In this document: one piece after another, positions 45,181-56,218 of the stretch
Layout: every line of letters starts with the position of its first letter
Numbering within the stretch: the stretch's first letter is position 1
Assembly (NCBI GenBank): GCA_037126765.1
Contig: JBBCBC010000001.1
Span: 23,578,622-23,642,621, forward strand
Reading direction: 5' to 3'
DNA from: Stenogyne calaminthoides
Lineage: Eukaryota > Streptophyta > Magnoliopsida > Lamiales > Lamiaceae
Length of the DNA: 64,000 nucleotides
Notes under the pieces: model-generated
What the model saw: only the letters and a program-made list of their open reading frames with translations
Database searches by the model: none
What the model was told of the DNA's origin: nothing
Program-made: the position numbers and the translations under genes

Positions 45181-45345
45181 TGGAGTTTGTGCTATGATTT
45201 ATTAGGATTAACTGTGTGTGGCTATTCATATATATGTTCTTTTCCATATTATACATAAAAATGTAGAAATCAGAAATACAAAATAAAATCTTTCTGAAGA
45301 CTAATCAAATTGCAGAGTTCGTAATAATCCTTTTAAAAAATAAAA

Positions 45346-46735
45346 GGACAAATTTCAAAAACATGATTTATCTTTGCCCTTTTTTTGCACTTCAAGAACC
45401 AACTTTAGACTTTTGCAGGGTACGTATTTAACTATTAATTTGTTGCAAAAAAAGGACCCGTACAATTTTAAAACAAAATAATTTTTAAAAAAGTACCTTC
45501 TTTCGTTCTCAACCGTAAATAAAAAACAAGGTATCACAGAAATAATATTTCGTCGTTCTTAACTTTTTTGCTCAATTCTAAAATTCACTCATTCATGGTT
45601 AGAGTGGAAAATTAATGAATCGGTATACCGCGCTCTTATCAAATTGAAAAATACCAATTTTGTCGATTTTTTCAATATACCGTGAAATGCGGTACAATAT
45701 GGTAGTATGCATCCTAAAACTTTGATATTTCAATATTCCAAAAAATTTGGTATTTCGTTTTAAAAAATTATGTATACTGATATTTTGGTATGACAAAGTA
45801 TATCAAAATTTCGATATGGGATGATATATATCGATACCATTCAAAAATTTGTATAGCGAAAATTTCAGTACGATAGAAATTTTTTTTATTTACTAAAATT
45901 TTCGGTTTGCCGAATTTTGGTATACAAAATCGGTAAGAATTTTTAATTACAATTTTTTTTGATACGGTATACGATATGTGACATTATTTTCGATACGGTA
46001 CGTACAGTGTGCCACCCCTATTCATGATCAAAGAAAATATGAAGTCCCTATAATGTAGGAGGTCTCTACAATGGAATTTCAAAATATGGTGAATATTTAT
46101 TCTCTTTTCAAGTTGATTAAAATATGTGATTAACTTATCATTATTATTATATACACATATTATTATAAAATTAGTGGAGAATAATATCTTTTTTATTGGA
46201 ACCTAGTCCATATGGTGATATTGTTTTTTGTTTCATAATAATATTTGTTTTATTGAAACCTAGTCAATATGGTGATATTGTTTATTGTTTATTGTTTCAT
46301 AATAATATTTGTTTTATTGAACCGAGATCTACATGTGGAACACGACGAATACAGAGCATCTACATTTCTCTTGCTTGTCTCCTTCGAACTGCTTATTTAC
46401 TATTTTCTACTGTAAGGTTTGTTTGTAATTGATTGAGTATTTGTACTCGTTATGTTTAATAAATATTTTATTTTACGTTTTTAAACAAAGTATTAGCAGT
46501 CCTTAACTCATTATTAGCATTTGTTACAATTTTTATTTTTGGAAAATGATCATTATTTTTTTATAAAGTGTATATAAAAAAAAAGGAAATACTCCTTTTC
46601 TTTTCTTTAAAATTGCCCGAGTCTTTTTTTTTTTGCAACAAATTAATAATTAAGTACCTACCCTGCAAAAGTCTAAAGTTGAGTCCTTTAAATGCAATAA
46701 GGGATAAAGATAAGTCCTGATTTTACAATTTGTCC
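45346..46735. mobile_element. Long-TIR DNA element with 9-bp TSD, holding an hAT-like MITE
   Basis: Inverted arms of about 150 bp start GGACAAATTT (45346) and end at 46735 (acaatttgtcc). Both arms contain actttagacttttgcagggt or its complement. The flanks are an identical 9-bp AAAATAAAA (45337-45345 and 46736-46744), though such AT-rich text can match by chance. The interior holds the MITE at 45600-46020 and a tandem repeat of about 65 bp near 46190-46325 (cctagtccatatggtgatat). No coding is seen. Confidence 0.68.
45600..46020. mobile_element. hAT-like MITE, diverged relative of 35248-35510
   Basis: The ends are TAGAGTGGAA and GCCACCCCTA, with TSDs TTCATGGT (45592-45599) and TTCATGAT (46021-46028), 7 of 8 matching. 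It has the same cggtat/ataccg wording as the smaller MITE. Confidence 0.75.
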
Positions 46736-46744
46736 AAAATAAAA

Positions 46745-47112
46745 ATAAAAATTGCAGAGTAATTAACCAAACTATTTGTGAAGTATAGTTTACATTTTTT
46801 CAAAATAAGTAATGATTTTAGGAATAAATTTCCTATTTGCAATTTTATACATTTTTTGACCAATTAATATTATACTTTTCGAAAGTACGCTTTGTAAAGC
46901 CATACAGTATTAATGTGTTGAATGACCCTACTAAATGCGTGTCTATTTGCAAACTCAACAAAATTGAATAGAAACAGCTTTAAGAAAATAGCATTTTTGC
47001 AAACTCAACAAAGTTGCGTAGATTTTATTTTTAAAGCTATTTTAAGCTCAGCTTTAAAAAAAAAGTGTTTGGCAATGATTTAGTTCCATAACTATTAAAA
47101 ATTATCAAAAAT
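46745..47112. other. Intergenic, no gene
   Basis: AT-rich DNA. The word gcaaactcaacaaa occurs twice (about 46950 and 46998) with similar flanks, a small imperfect tandem repeat. Nothing else is recognised. Confidence 0.5.
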
Positions 47113-47258
47113 TAAGAGTCCGCTTGGTTGGGGGTAATGAGAATTGTTTTCCTTAATAGTGTTTGACAACCTTGATGCACCTGTAAAAGGATAGAAGTAA
47201 GTGATTAATTTTTTTTAAAGGCAATCAATTACAATAGTTCCCTAAGATAATCAATTAC

Positions 47259-48661
47259 TGTTAGTCCCGAAAAACCCGATTTAAAACTCGTAAAATCTCA
47301 ATGGGAGGTGACTTTAAAATTTTTCGAATGTGTGTTATGCAGATTTGCTAATGTATGTATGACAATTAATATGAAAGCAAATAAGAACACACGTATTTTT
47401 ATAGTGGTTCAGACAACTCGTCCTACATCCACTCTTCCCTTCATGGGGCACCAACTTAACCAACAGATGTTTACCGAGTTCTCACTCAAACGGGACTTAT
47501 CTCCCTCTAAGGGATCGCCTACCCTCCCTTTCGGGATTGCTTAGATGTTTACCGAGTTCTCACTCAAACGGGACTTATCTCCCTCACGGGATTGTCGATT
47601 AACTACCTTACTTAACCACTAAAACTCTCTCAAGAAAGGGTATGGGTGTTTGGAGTTATTTCCAACTAGGTGAGATTTTCCCTTACATTGTTTTAGCCTT
47701 TAAGCTAAGGTTGGGAAAATCTTTCTAAGCTTAGGATATGACATTTTTGCTTTAGATACAATGAAGAACACTCTTGGGTAAATTTGGATATTTAATGCTC
47801 TGTGTTCTTGAATGGAGATGCTTGAATATTTGGCTTTAATCTTCACTTTGCAGATCCTCCATTATCTTCTTTTGAAGATAGTGCAATGTATTTATAGTGT
47901 GGATTTGAATATTACCGTTGGAGAGTAATATTTAAATCCATACTAATAATCTTTCAATTTTTCTTTGTCCTTTTGCACTGTTGTTTGCAGCTTTATGTCA
48001 CATCCATATGTGTGTTATCTTCTTATTGGCCAGCTGCTTTTGTGTGTCTAACGGATCTGATCAGCTAGCCAGATTACTGTTCATCTCTTCCGATTACGTG
48101 TCTTTGATCCGTCCATTGAAATCGATCAGTAGAAATCGGTCCGCAGATTTACGGTGTCTTAAAATCACCGTTCATCGATTCTTTGAAATCACTTTGTTCA
48201 TCAATTCTTTGAAATCACTATTCATCAGATCTGATTTCACTGTTCATCGGATCTGATTTCACAATTCATCGGTTCTGATTTCACTGTTCATCAGATCTGA
48301 TTTCACAATTCATCGGTTCTGATTTCACTTTTCATCGATCGATTTCACTTTGTTCATCGATTCGATTTCCGCGATTCATCGGATCGATTTCCGATTCATC
48401 GATTCGATTTACGCCTTTGCATCGGCCTGCTTTGCATCTTTTTGTTCTGCTCATCAGTTAACTCGGAACTCATCCTACTCATCTGATCTCGATCAGCCTC
48501 GTCTGCAGCCTCGTCTGATCTCGATCATCTTCGTCTGATTTCATGAGTTCCCCCTTAACTTGTTCTCTTGTTCCCCCTCAACTTGTTATCTGTAGATTAA
48601 CTTAAATAACACAAGTTGATAATATTTTGGTATAATTCATCAAAACTAAAATATCCCAACA
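47259..48661 (-). repeat. Element H 3' LTR
   Basis: It starts TGTTAGTCCCG and ends ATCCCAACA. A tandem array of units of about 27 bp (gttcatcagatctgatttca and variants) lies at about 48170-48410. A minus-strand TATA-like CACTATAAATACA is at about 47885-47900. Confidence 0.88.
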
Positions 48662-48919
48662 ATTTCCCCCTTTTGATAATGATGTTAAAACTTACTAACA
48701 ATAAAAATATACGAGAAAAGCAGTGTTAGTTAAACAATTGAAATGATGAGGAACATTTGATGCATTTAAAAATAAAATAAAATTAGAAGATGATTATCAA
48801 CCTCCATGAATTTTATAAAATTTATGCATTTTAAACTAAATGGGTTTTAACAAAAAAGATCAGTTCAGGTGGTCACATTAAAAGCTAGTGAACTTTTGAA
48901 CCCCTGCTTTGATACTACT
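48662..48919 (-). other. Element H interior
   Basis: This 258-bp interior holds the polypurine tract (atttcccccttttgataatg on the plus strand, 48662-48681) and a primer-site-like gctttgatacta (48906-48917). The rest is AT-rich. Its wording (gatcagttcaggtggtcaca) matches interior 1 of element D. Confidence 0.85.
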
Positions 48920-50338
48920 TGTTAGTCCCGGAAAACTCGATTTAAAACTCGTAAAATCTCAATGGGAGGTGACTTTAAAATTTTTCGAATGTGTGTTATG
49001 CAAATTTGCTAAAGTATGTATGACAATTAATATGAAAGCAAATAAGAACACACGTATTTTTATAGTGGTTCGGACAACTCGTCCTACATCCACTCTTCCC
49101 TTCATGGGGCACCAACTTAACCAACAGATGTTTACCGAGTTCTCACTCAAACGGGACTTATCTCCCTCTAAGGGATCGCCTACCCTCCCTTTCGGGATTG
49201 CTTAGATGTTTACTGAGTTCTCACTCAAACGGGAATTATCTCCCTCACGGGATTGTCGATTAACTACCTTACTTAACCACTAATTCTCTCTCAAGAAAGA
49301 GTATGGGTTTGGAGTTATTTCCAACTAGGTGAGATTTTCCCTTACATTGTTTTAGCCTTTAAGCTAAGGTTTGAAAAATCTCTCTAAGCTTAGGATATGA
49401 CATTTTTGCTTAGATACAATGAAGAACACTTTTGGGTAAATTTGGATATTTAATGTTCTGTGTTCTTGAATGGAGATGCTTGAATATTTGGCTTTAATCT
49501 TCACTTTGCAGATCCTCCATTATCTTATTTTGAAGATAGTGCAATGTATTTATAGTGTGGATTTGAATATTACCATTGAGGAGTAATATTTAAATCCATA
49601 CTAATAATCTTCCAGCTTTTCTTTGTCCTTTTGCACTGTTGTTTGCAGCTTTATGTCACATCCATATGTGTGTTATCTTCTTATTGACCAGCTGCTTTTG
49701 TGTGTCTAATGGATCGATCGACTTGCGATTCTTGTTCATCTCTTACGATTACGTGCTTTGATCTGGTCATTGAAATCGATCTGTAGAAATCGGTTTTGCG
49801 ATTTACGGTGTCTTCGAAATCACTTGTTCATCGATTTGCTAAAATCCTTTGTTCATCGGATCGATTTAAATGTTCATCGATTCGATTTTCTTTGTTCATC
49901 GATTACGATTTCCTTTGTTCATCGATTCGATTTCCTTTGTTCGCCGAATTACGATTTCCTTTGTTCGCCGATTCGATTTCAATGTTCATCGGATCGATTT
50001 CCGATTTCATCGATCTGATTTCCTTTGTTCATCGATTACGATTTCCGCGTTCATCGGATCTGATTTCCGCCGTTCATCGATTCGATTTACGCCTTTGCAT
50101 CGGCCTTTTGCATCTTTTTTGTTATGCTCATCAGTTAACTCGGAACTCATCCTACTCATCTGATCTCGATCAGCCTCGTCTGCAGTCTCGTCTGATCTCG
50201 ATCATCTTCGTCTGATTTCATGAGTTCCCCCTTAACTTGTTCTCTTGTTCCCCCTCAACTTGTTATCTGTAGATTAACTTAAATAACACAAATTTATAAT
50301 GTTTTGGCATAATTCATCAAAACTAAAATATCCCAACA
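48920..50338 (-). repeat. Element H 5' LTR
   Basis: It starts TGTTAGTCCCGG and ends ATCCCAACA. The repeat region (about 49740-50095) reads ttcatcgattcgatttcc or ttcatcgattacgatttcc, where the other LTR has more ttcatcagatctgatttcac. This is the CGA-for-CTGA difference. Confidence 0.88.
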
Positions 50339-50798
50339 ATTACAATAATTCCTTCTACCACCGAACACATGTCAACATCATTTCATCTCGTTGTAGACCA
50401 GAATCACAATCACCACAAGAGGGGAACCTCCCGAACCGCAACTTGAAATCGCAACCGCACCAAGAATCAAGAATCAAGAATCATTTGGGTACCACCACCC
50501 CACAAGAGGGAATAATATTCCCTCTCCGTGTCTCAAACCCGGGACCTCAAGGTCTCAGGTGGTGGAGCTCTAACCACTTGAGCTATCTACACTTGACAGA
50601 AGTAAGTGATTAATTAACCTACCCCTATTACCTAATTTCACTCATGTAATTATTCACTTTACCCTCCAAAGATATGATGATACTCATTGTTGATTTTCTA
50701 ACCAAACAATAACAATGCAATCAATAATTCATAGTGATTGACCCCTCAGTGATACCCACTATCATTATCATTCCCTAGTTATATCAAGCGGGTCCTAA

Positions 50799-51109
50799 GT
50801 TTAATTGTTTATGTGCCTGAATTTGAAAGTTTGTATATATCGGTGTAAAAAATATAATTTTGTGATTAAAGTGCAAAATTAATTGTGATAGTTTAGTAAG
50901 CTTAGAGCAATCGACAAGCTGAACAAAGCAAAGTTTTAAAATTTTTGAAGAGGAGACTAACTCAAGATCTGAAAGGACATCATTAATAAAGCCATATTTC
51001 AGTGATGTTTGTAGCTAAAAAATAACAAAAGACATGGTAAAATATTTTTATTAAGTTTAATTTATTGCAACAGGAAAATGATTAAGCTTAATACATTAAA
51101 TATTAATGA
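50799..51109. other. Flank and 3' region of DEFL-C
   Basis: The part 50805-50920 resembles 35565-35680, and 51007-51109 is nearly identical to the 3' flank of DEFL-A (37273-37375), including the minus-strand AATAAA. No other gene is present. Confidence 0.6.
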
Positions 51110-51429
51110 TCAACAATTATAAACGCAAAGACATTCATAATCTGTTCCCGCTACGTTAGTTTGGCAACGTCCATTGCCATTGTAACTCTGTAGACACGAG
51201 GCCCTGCAACTTGAGAGGTTGCACCCAGACGGCTGCAAAACTACGGTACATCTACCATTATCCTCCGCCGCGTTAACACCATCAACGGCTAATGCAACTG
51301 CATCACAATCAAACTCCATTTCACATTAATTATTTAATTAATGGTTTAATTAGAATAAAAATGATAACAAAATTATTGTAAACACAAACCTGATAGAACA
51401 AGAAAAAGAACCCAAACGAGCTTGGCCAT
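51110..51429 (-). CDS. DEFL-C: defensin-like cysteine-rich secreted peptide, two exons
   Basis: Exon 1 is 51429-51390 and exon 2 is 51297-51110, with a 92-bp GT-AG intron. The product has 75 residues, identical to DEFL-A except for one residue seen in the mature part (QTNVAG instead of QANVAG). It has the same signal peptide and the same eight-cysteine spacing. The intron and near upstream DNA are also almost unchanged, so the copy is recent. A TATA-like motif lies upstream near 51505-51515 (rctatataaac type). Role and location are as for DEFL-A: an exported peptide with unknown target. Confidence 0.84.
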
Positions 51430-51433
51430 CGAT

Positions 51434-52400
51434 CTCACAATATTATAATTCTTAATTAATTTGTTTGTAGGAATATATTTTTGCATGTAGGTTGATGAGG
51501 CGTTTATATAGATGATCGATGTGGAAGGCTGGTTTAAATAATGTACTGAAAAATTAATATTTGTGTTTGGATTGAAGGATTAGATGAGATATTATTGAAA
51601 TATCATAAATATCTTCCAGATGGGATATGTACGAGGATAAAATTGTAATATTGTATTTGGGAAAGAATGTGTCCCACTTTTCACATGAGATAGACTTGTC
51701 CCTTAATATAGGGATAAAACACAATTTTGTACCCGTACTGAAATTAATGTATCTTGGGCCCTCATCCAATGATCTAAACAGCCGATTACTTGGGATTAGA
51801 CCACTAATCCCGACCTCTCCCTGTCTATCTTGAGAACCAAACGGTGCCTTAAAGTAAGTCTCCGGTAATGTTGTTTATATTATGAAATCTATAACATTGC
51901 ACTTATAAATTGATACCCCTAGCATTTAATGTTATGGTATTAATTTATAAATGTAGTCGTATCAGAAGATAAATATTGTGATATCAATTTATAATGTAAT
52001 AATATTAATTTCGTACTAATGTATGAACACATTTCACTTTATTACACGTATTAATGAAATTTTCTTTGATCATTCATTTTTTTGAATAATTGCGCATTTA
52101 ACACAATATAATCATGTTGTTAAAGTGACATTTTTATACCCTAATCCATTGAAATTTTAAGTAAATTTCATTTATTACATTTTGCCAATTTCGATTTAAG
52201 TCAAGTGATCATTACTTGGTTCTCATTATAATAAGATATTTATCTAATTATTTCAATAACTTCTAAGGGTAATTTTATTATACATAATAAATATTTAAAC
52301 TGAAAGTGTAAAATGTCGTTTAATTTGTAAATAAAAAATGAATAATCAAAACATTTATTATAATTAACTCGGAGAGAATAAATTGATTATCCCTTTATCT
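51434..52400. other. Upstream region of DEFL-C with a locally inverted segment
   Basis: Bases 51434-52060 follow the upstream DNA of DEFL-A in the same order. Bases 52065-52395 instead match about 38420-38800 in inverted orientation (shared words cgcatttaacacaat, aagtgatca, actcggagagaataaattga). No gene is seen. Confidence 0.6.
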
Positions 52401-52465
52401 CTTTTATATACTAATGGAGAGTTTTTTTGCTAATGTGTCATCTTGTAGTTAAATTAAATGATGTG

Positions 52466-54513
52466 TGTTGGTCCCGGAGTAAAAGAGTCTTACACGTGTA
52501 TGGGGGGGGAATACACGTGTTAGGTGTTTTTAAAACTTTTTCTTACTGAGGTCAGCTTGGGTCAGATAATCCTGAAGATTAGGTTCTGAGAAGCACAGAT
52601 CGCTCTGAGTCAAAGTCTCATCGAGAGAAAGTGATCTGAAATGCTTTCAGATACCTCGGATAATCCCAACCTGAATCACGAGTGTCGAGATCCCGAGTTG
52701 CTTGGATCGAGATAACTAGCTTCTCAATCCTCGGAAGAGAGTTCGATTTGATAACTATCTGTTCTAGCTACTCGATCGTCTTGAATGGTTGGCCCTTAGA
52801 TTATACTTTCGTTTTAAGCTTTGTTTGAAAAACCTTCCCTTTATGAAATAGTGATTAGGGCGTGATTCACTTATGCAACTTCGATGGATTGATTCCAATC
52901 GAATATCGATGAAAAGTATGCTTTCAAAATCAAGTCAATGCAACGATTAAGCACGAGATAAGGAAAGCAATAAAGAACACAAAGATTCTGATGGGTTCGA
53001 GACTCAAGCTCCTACATCCACTCTCTCGACTCTTGAGAGAAATTCACTATCAACCGAGCTTTACGACTACCTCGTAGTTTACTTACTCAACTTCGGCCAC
53101 GAGTTTTACGACTACTCCACGTGGTTTACTTACTCAACCCGACCTTGAGTTTTTCGACTACCTCCGGTAGTTTACTTACTCAATCACACACAAGCTTTTC
53201 GGACTACCCTCAGAGCTTACTAACTTCTCCTCTAGAGTTTTCTCGACTACTCCGCGTAGTTTACTAACTCTTTACAACTCTACTCACCAACAAACACACT
53301 CCAACTACCTTCTCAAGGGTTTGGGGTTTCTCGGTTGGTTTCCAACTAGGATGAGATATCCTTTACAATGAAACACAATGCAAACGGTTATGATATCTCG
53401 ACTAAGCTTTGGATAAATCTTATCAAGCTAGGCTTAGTAAAGTGAGCTCTTCTCAATATAGAAGCACTTGGGAAATTCAAGGTATTTCGAGTGCTTTAAC
53501 TTTTTACAAGAATAAGTTTGAGCTCTTGAGTTCTTATGATAAATTTTCCGTAACCTTACAAAGTAGAGGGTCACCAATATTTATAGGCATACACCAAGGT
53601 CACTCTTTGAAAACTATCCGTTGGAGAGATAGCTTCGTGAGTTCCCTCTTATGGTGTGTGAGAAACGGCTATATTTAGGGTTTGAAACTCCCTAACATGT
53701 TTTAGGCAATAGCCTTTCATGTAGCCGGTCTTCACTTTTTGCAGTCTGGAACTTTCGTTACATCGACATCTTTTTTCATTGACTTTATCCTTTGTCGATG
53801 TCGGTATGGTACGATGTCGTCTTCCTCTTTTTGACTTTTGTCTTGATTAAAGGTAGACACCTTCAACGGCTCTTTTTTGGTTACAAACTCGAAGTTTGAT
53901 ATAACCTTAACAACACTTGACTTAGTTCCTTTTATGCGCATTTGAATGTCTTGGCAATATCTAACTTTCTAAGGCATCGCGTTTCTCTCGATGTGCATCC
54001 TTCAGATATATATATTGATTGCCTCGGAACATTCGGGTTCATCTTGAGCATTCAATTACATTCTTTGAGTCTTGATAATTACTGTGCTTTCAGTATTCTT
54101 GATCTTGATTTCTCGATCTTGATCTTGCGTCTTGAGTCTTACGAGTCTTGAGGTCTTCTGAGTCTTCTTCGAGTCTTGAGGTCTTCGAGTCTTGTGGTCT
54201 TACGAGTCTTGATTTATCTTGACCGATATCTTCGAGTCTTCATCTTGAGTCTTGATTTCTCGATTTCATCTTGAGTCTTGAGACTTCATTTTTCATCTTC
54301 AAACTTGATTTCTTGAGAACATCTTGAGTTCTTGAGTCTTGAGAACCTATCCTGAACTATATCTGGCGACTATACATTTTGCAGATAACATCCTGAATAC
54401 TCTAAAACTGAATCCTGACTCAATTATCAAGATTATTCTGAACATGTCATACTCAGGGGTTTTGGGATCTTAATCAAAATCATATAATCTTTTATTAAAT
54501 TCATCTCCCAACA
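52466..54513 (-). mobile_element. Solo LTR I of the Sire-B family
   Basis: This 2048-bp single LTR begins TGTTGGTCCCGGAG, ends ATCTCCCAACA and has a perfect 5-bp TSD, ATGTG (52461-52465 and 54514-54518). It follows the Sire-B LTR throughout (for example the tcttacacgtgtatgggggg start) but is more diverged and shows CGA-for-CTGA wording from about 52600 to 54330. It holds no gene. Confidence 0.9.
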
Positions 54514-54689
54514 ATGTGTCATCTTGAGATTAATTTGGATGAGATGTCACATTTTATTATATTGATGTGTTATTTTTCTATTGGTTTGTAGGTAATATTT
54601 GTCATTAATCATGTGGCATTTTATTATGTGGTTAAATAAAAAATTGCAATAACTAAGGTTTGAACCTTGCACCTCTAAGATAATATTTA

Positions 54690-55239
54690 GGGATTGAGGT
54701 TTTTGTAGTCCAATAACTTTGCATCGTTTTAAAATTGGTCCCGATTGTTTTGACTTTTTAATTTTGGTCCTGTAAGTTATAATTTTTTTTTTAAATTGGT
54801 CCTTTAATCTATTGCAGCTGGTTACTAAGCAGGTAATCACCACATGTGTAATAATTTTAATTTTTTTCCTTTAATTTTGAGGCGTCACTTTAAATTTTTT
54901 AATCCCAATAATTTTTGGTCGAGCTTTGGGTCGGGTTTAAAAATAATTTTTATATTAAAAGACAAAGTGAATCGAGTCGGTTTACCCTTTCTAAACTGAA
55001 CGAAAAAAATATATATATATGCAAAAAAATCACCGACCCAAAATTATTAGGATTACAAAAGTCTAGGTGACATTTTACAATTGAATAAAAATATAAATCT
55101 GTTTGATGACCCGCTGTAACAGATTAAAGGACCAAATTCAAAATTTTTGATAAGTTACAGGACCAAAAAAAAGAAAAAACAATCGGACAAATTTCAAAAT
55201 AAAGTAAAGTTATTGGACGACTACAAAAAATTCAATCCC
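54690..55239. mobile_element. Foldback MULE-like element
   Basis: Arms of about 150 bp are inverted copies: one starts GGGATTGAG, then ttttgtagtccaataactt; the other ends with the complement and TTCAATCCC. The TSDs are TAATATTTA (54681-54689) and TAACATTTA (55240-55248), 8 of 9 matching. It is non-coding. Confidence 0.75.
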
Positions 55240-55248
55240 TAACATTTA

Positions 55249-56218
55249 TGATACTTACCAACTAAACCAATCTATAAATTTTTAAATATCTTGAATATTT
55301 TTCTTATTGAGAACTAATCTTTGTACTAATCTTTATTTTATAACTAATATTTTATCATACATCTATCTTTTAAACATCTCTCAAGCCCACTAATATGAAA
55401 TTTATATTGTTTATGTGTCTCATTATTGTGCACTTCGATAATGTGTCGTTTAATTAAAAAGTAAAAATTATATGAAAAGTAAATATTAATGATGGTGGTT
55501 TATATATAATGATTACATGTCACAATATAATTAGTTTCTAATTATTTGGGTATTCAAAAGTATGTGTGAATGTTATAAAATGAGTAATTAATATTTATTA
55601 CTTTATATTTTATTTATTTAACCTTATAATATTATTTGTTTATCTTTCTTTGTATTTAGATACAAATTATCTATATATTTTTACTAATTTTGTATTAATT
55701 ATTATTTAGTTTAAAAAATTATTTTTTGCATTGGCAATAATTTTATATAAATTATTATTTAGTTTAAATTCTATATATAATTTTACAACAAATTTATAAT
55801 TTATTTTATTATATAATTAATTAATTATTATTATTATTATTATTTCAAATTTTAACGGAAATCGTTAGAAATTTAACAGACGGGACTAAATTCAAAAAAA
55901 AAAGGACCAATAAAGAACGTGAGACCAAATTTGTTATTGTAATATTCTCATGGGATTAAAAGTGCAATTTACCCAATTATTTAGGTATATTAAGTATGTG
56001 TGAATATTATAAAATGTGTAATTAATATTTATTACTCCATATTTTATTTATTTAACTTTCTAATATTATTCATTTATCTTTCTTTAGTTAATTTTTATTT
56101 GACTTAAATATATTGTATTTTGTTTTCATCGACACTTTTTTTTAATTTTTATTGTGAATTATGTTTGCCTAATGTTTATATCGTTTATTTTTTTCTATTG
56201 TTTAATTTAAAAGAAAAT
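55249..56218. other. AT-rich intergenic DNA with a long direct repeat
   Basis: About 110 bp at 55535-55645 (agtatgtgtgaatgttataa onwards) recurs at about 55985-56095. Between them are AT-rich text and words such as gggactaaattcaaaaaaa. No gene is recognised. Confidence 0.5.

Larger units (their letters stand above)
47259..50338 (-). mobile_element. Element H: minimal non-autonomous LTR retrotransposon
   Basis: Two LTRs (47259-48661, 1403 bp; 48920-50338, 1419 bp) enclose an interior of only 258 bp. The TSD is a perfect ATTAC (47254-47258 and 50339-50343). The interior has a polypurine tract on the left and a worn primer-binding site on the right, and no coding. The LTRs share blocks with those of D, E and Sire-C. 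It must have been copied by proteins supplied in trans. The two LTRs are highly similar except in the atcgattcgattt-rich repeat region, so the insertion looks young. Confidence 0.9.
47211..50597 (-). mobile_element. tRNA-derived SINE, split by element H
   Basis: The SINE body is 47211-47258 and 50344-50597, about 300 bp, on the minus strand. It is flanked by a perfect 18-bp TSD, agaagtaagtgattaatt (47193-47210 and 50598-50615). A run of T next to the left TSD is its A-rich tail. The head has pol III promoter boxes: box A TAGCTCAAGTGGTTAGAGC at 50585-50567 and box B around CCCGGGTTTGAGAC near 50543-50530. Element H is inserted near the tail. Confidence 0.82.
47116..50795. mobile_element. Tourist-like MITE, split by a SINE
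   Basis: The left end is GAGTCCGCTTGG and the right end is TCAAGCGGGTCC, imperfect inverted repeats flanked by TAA (47113-47115 and 50796-50798). That is the TSD size and type of PIF/Harbinger Tourist MITEs. Its own DNA is only 47116-47192 and 50616-50795 (about 260 bp plus the original copy of the SINE target). Confidence 0.65.
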
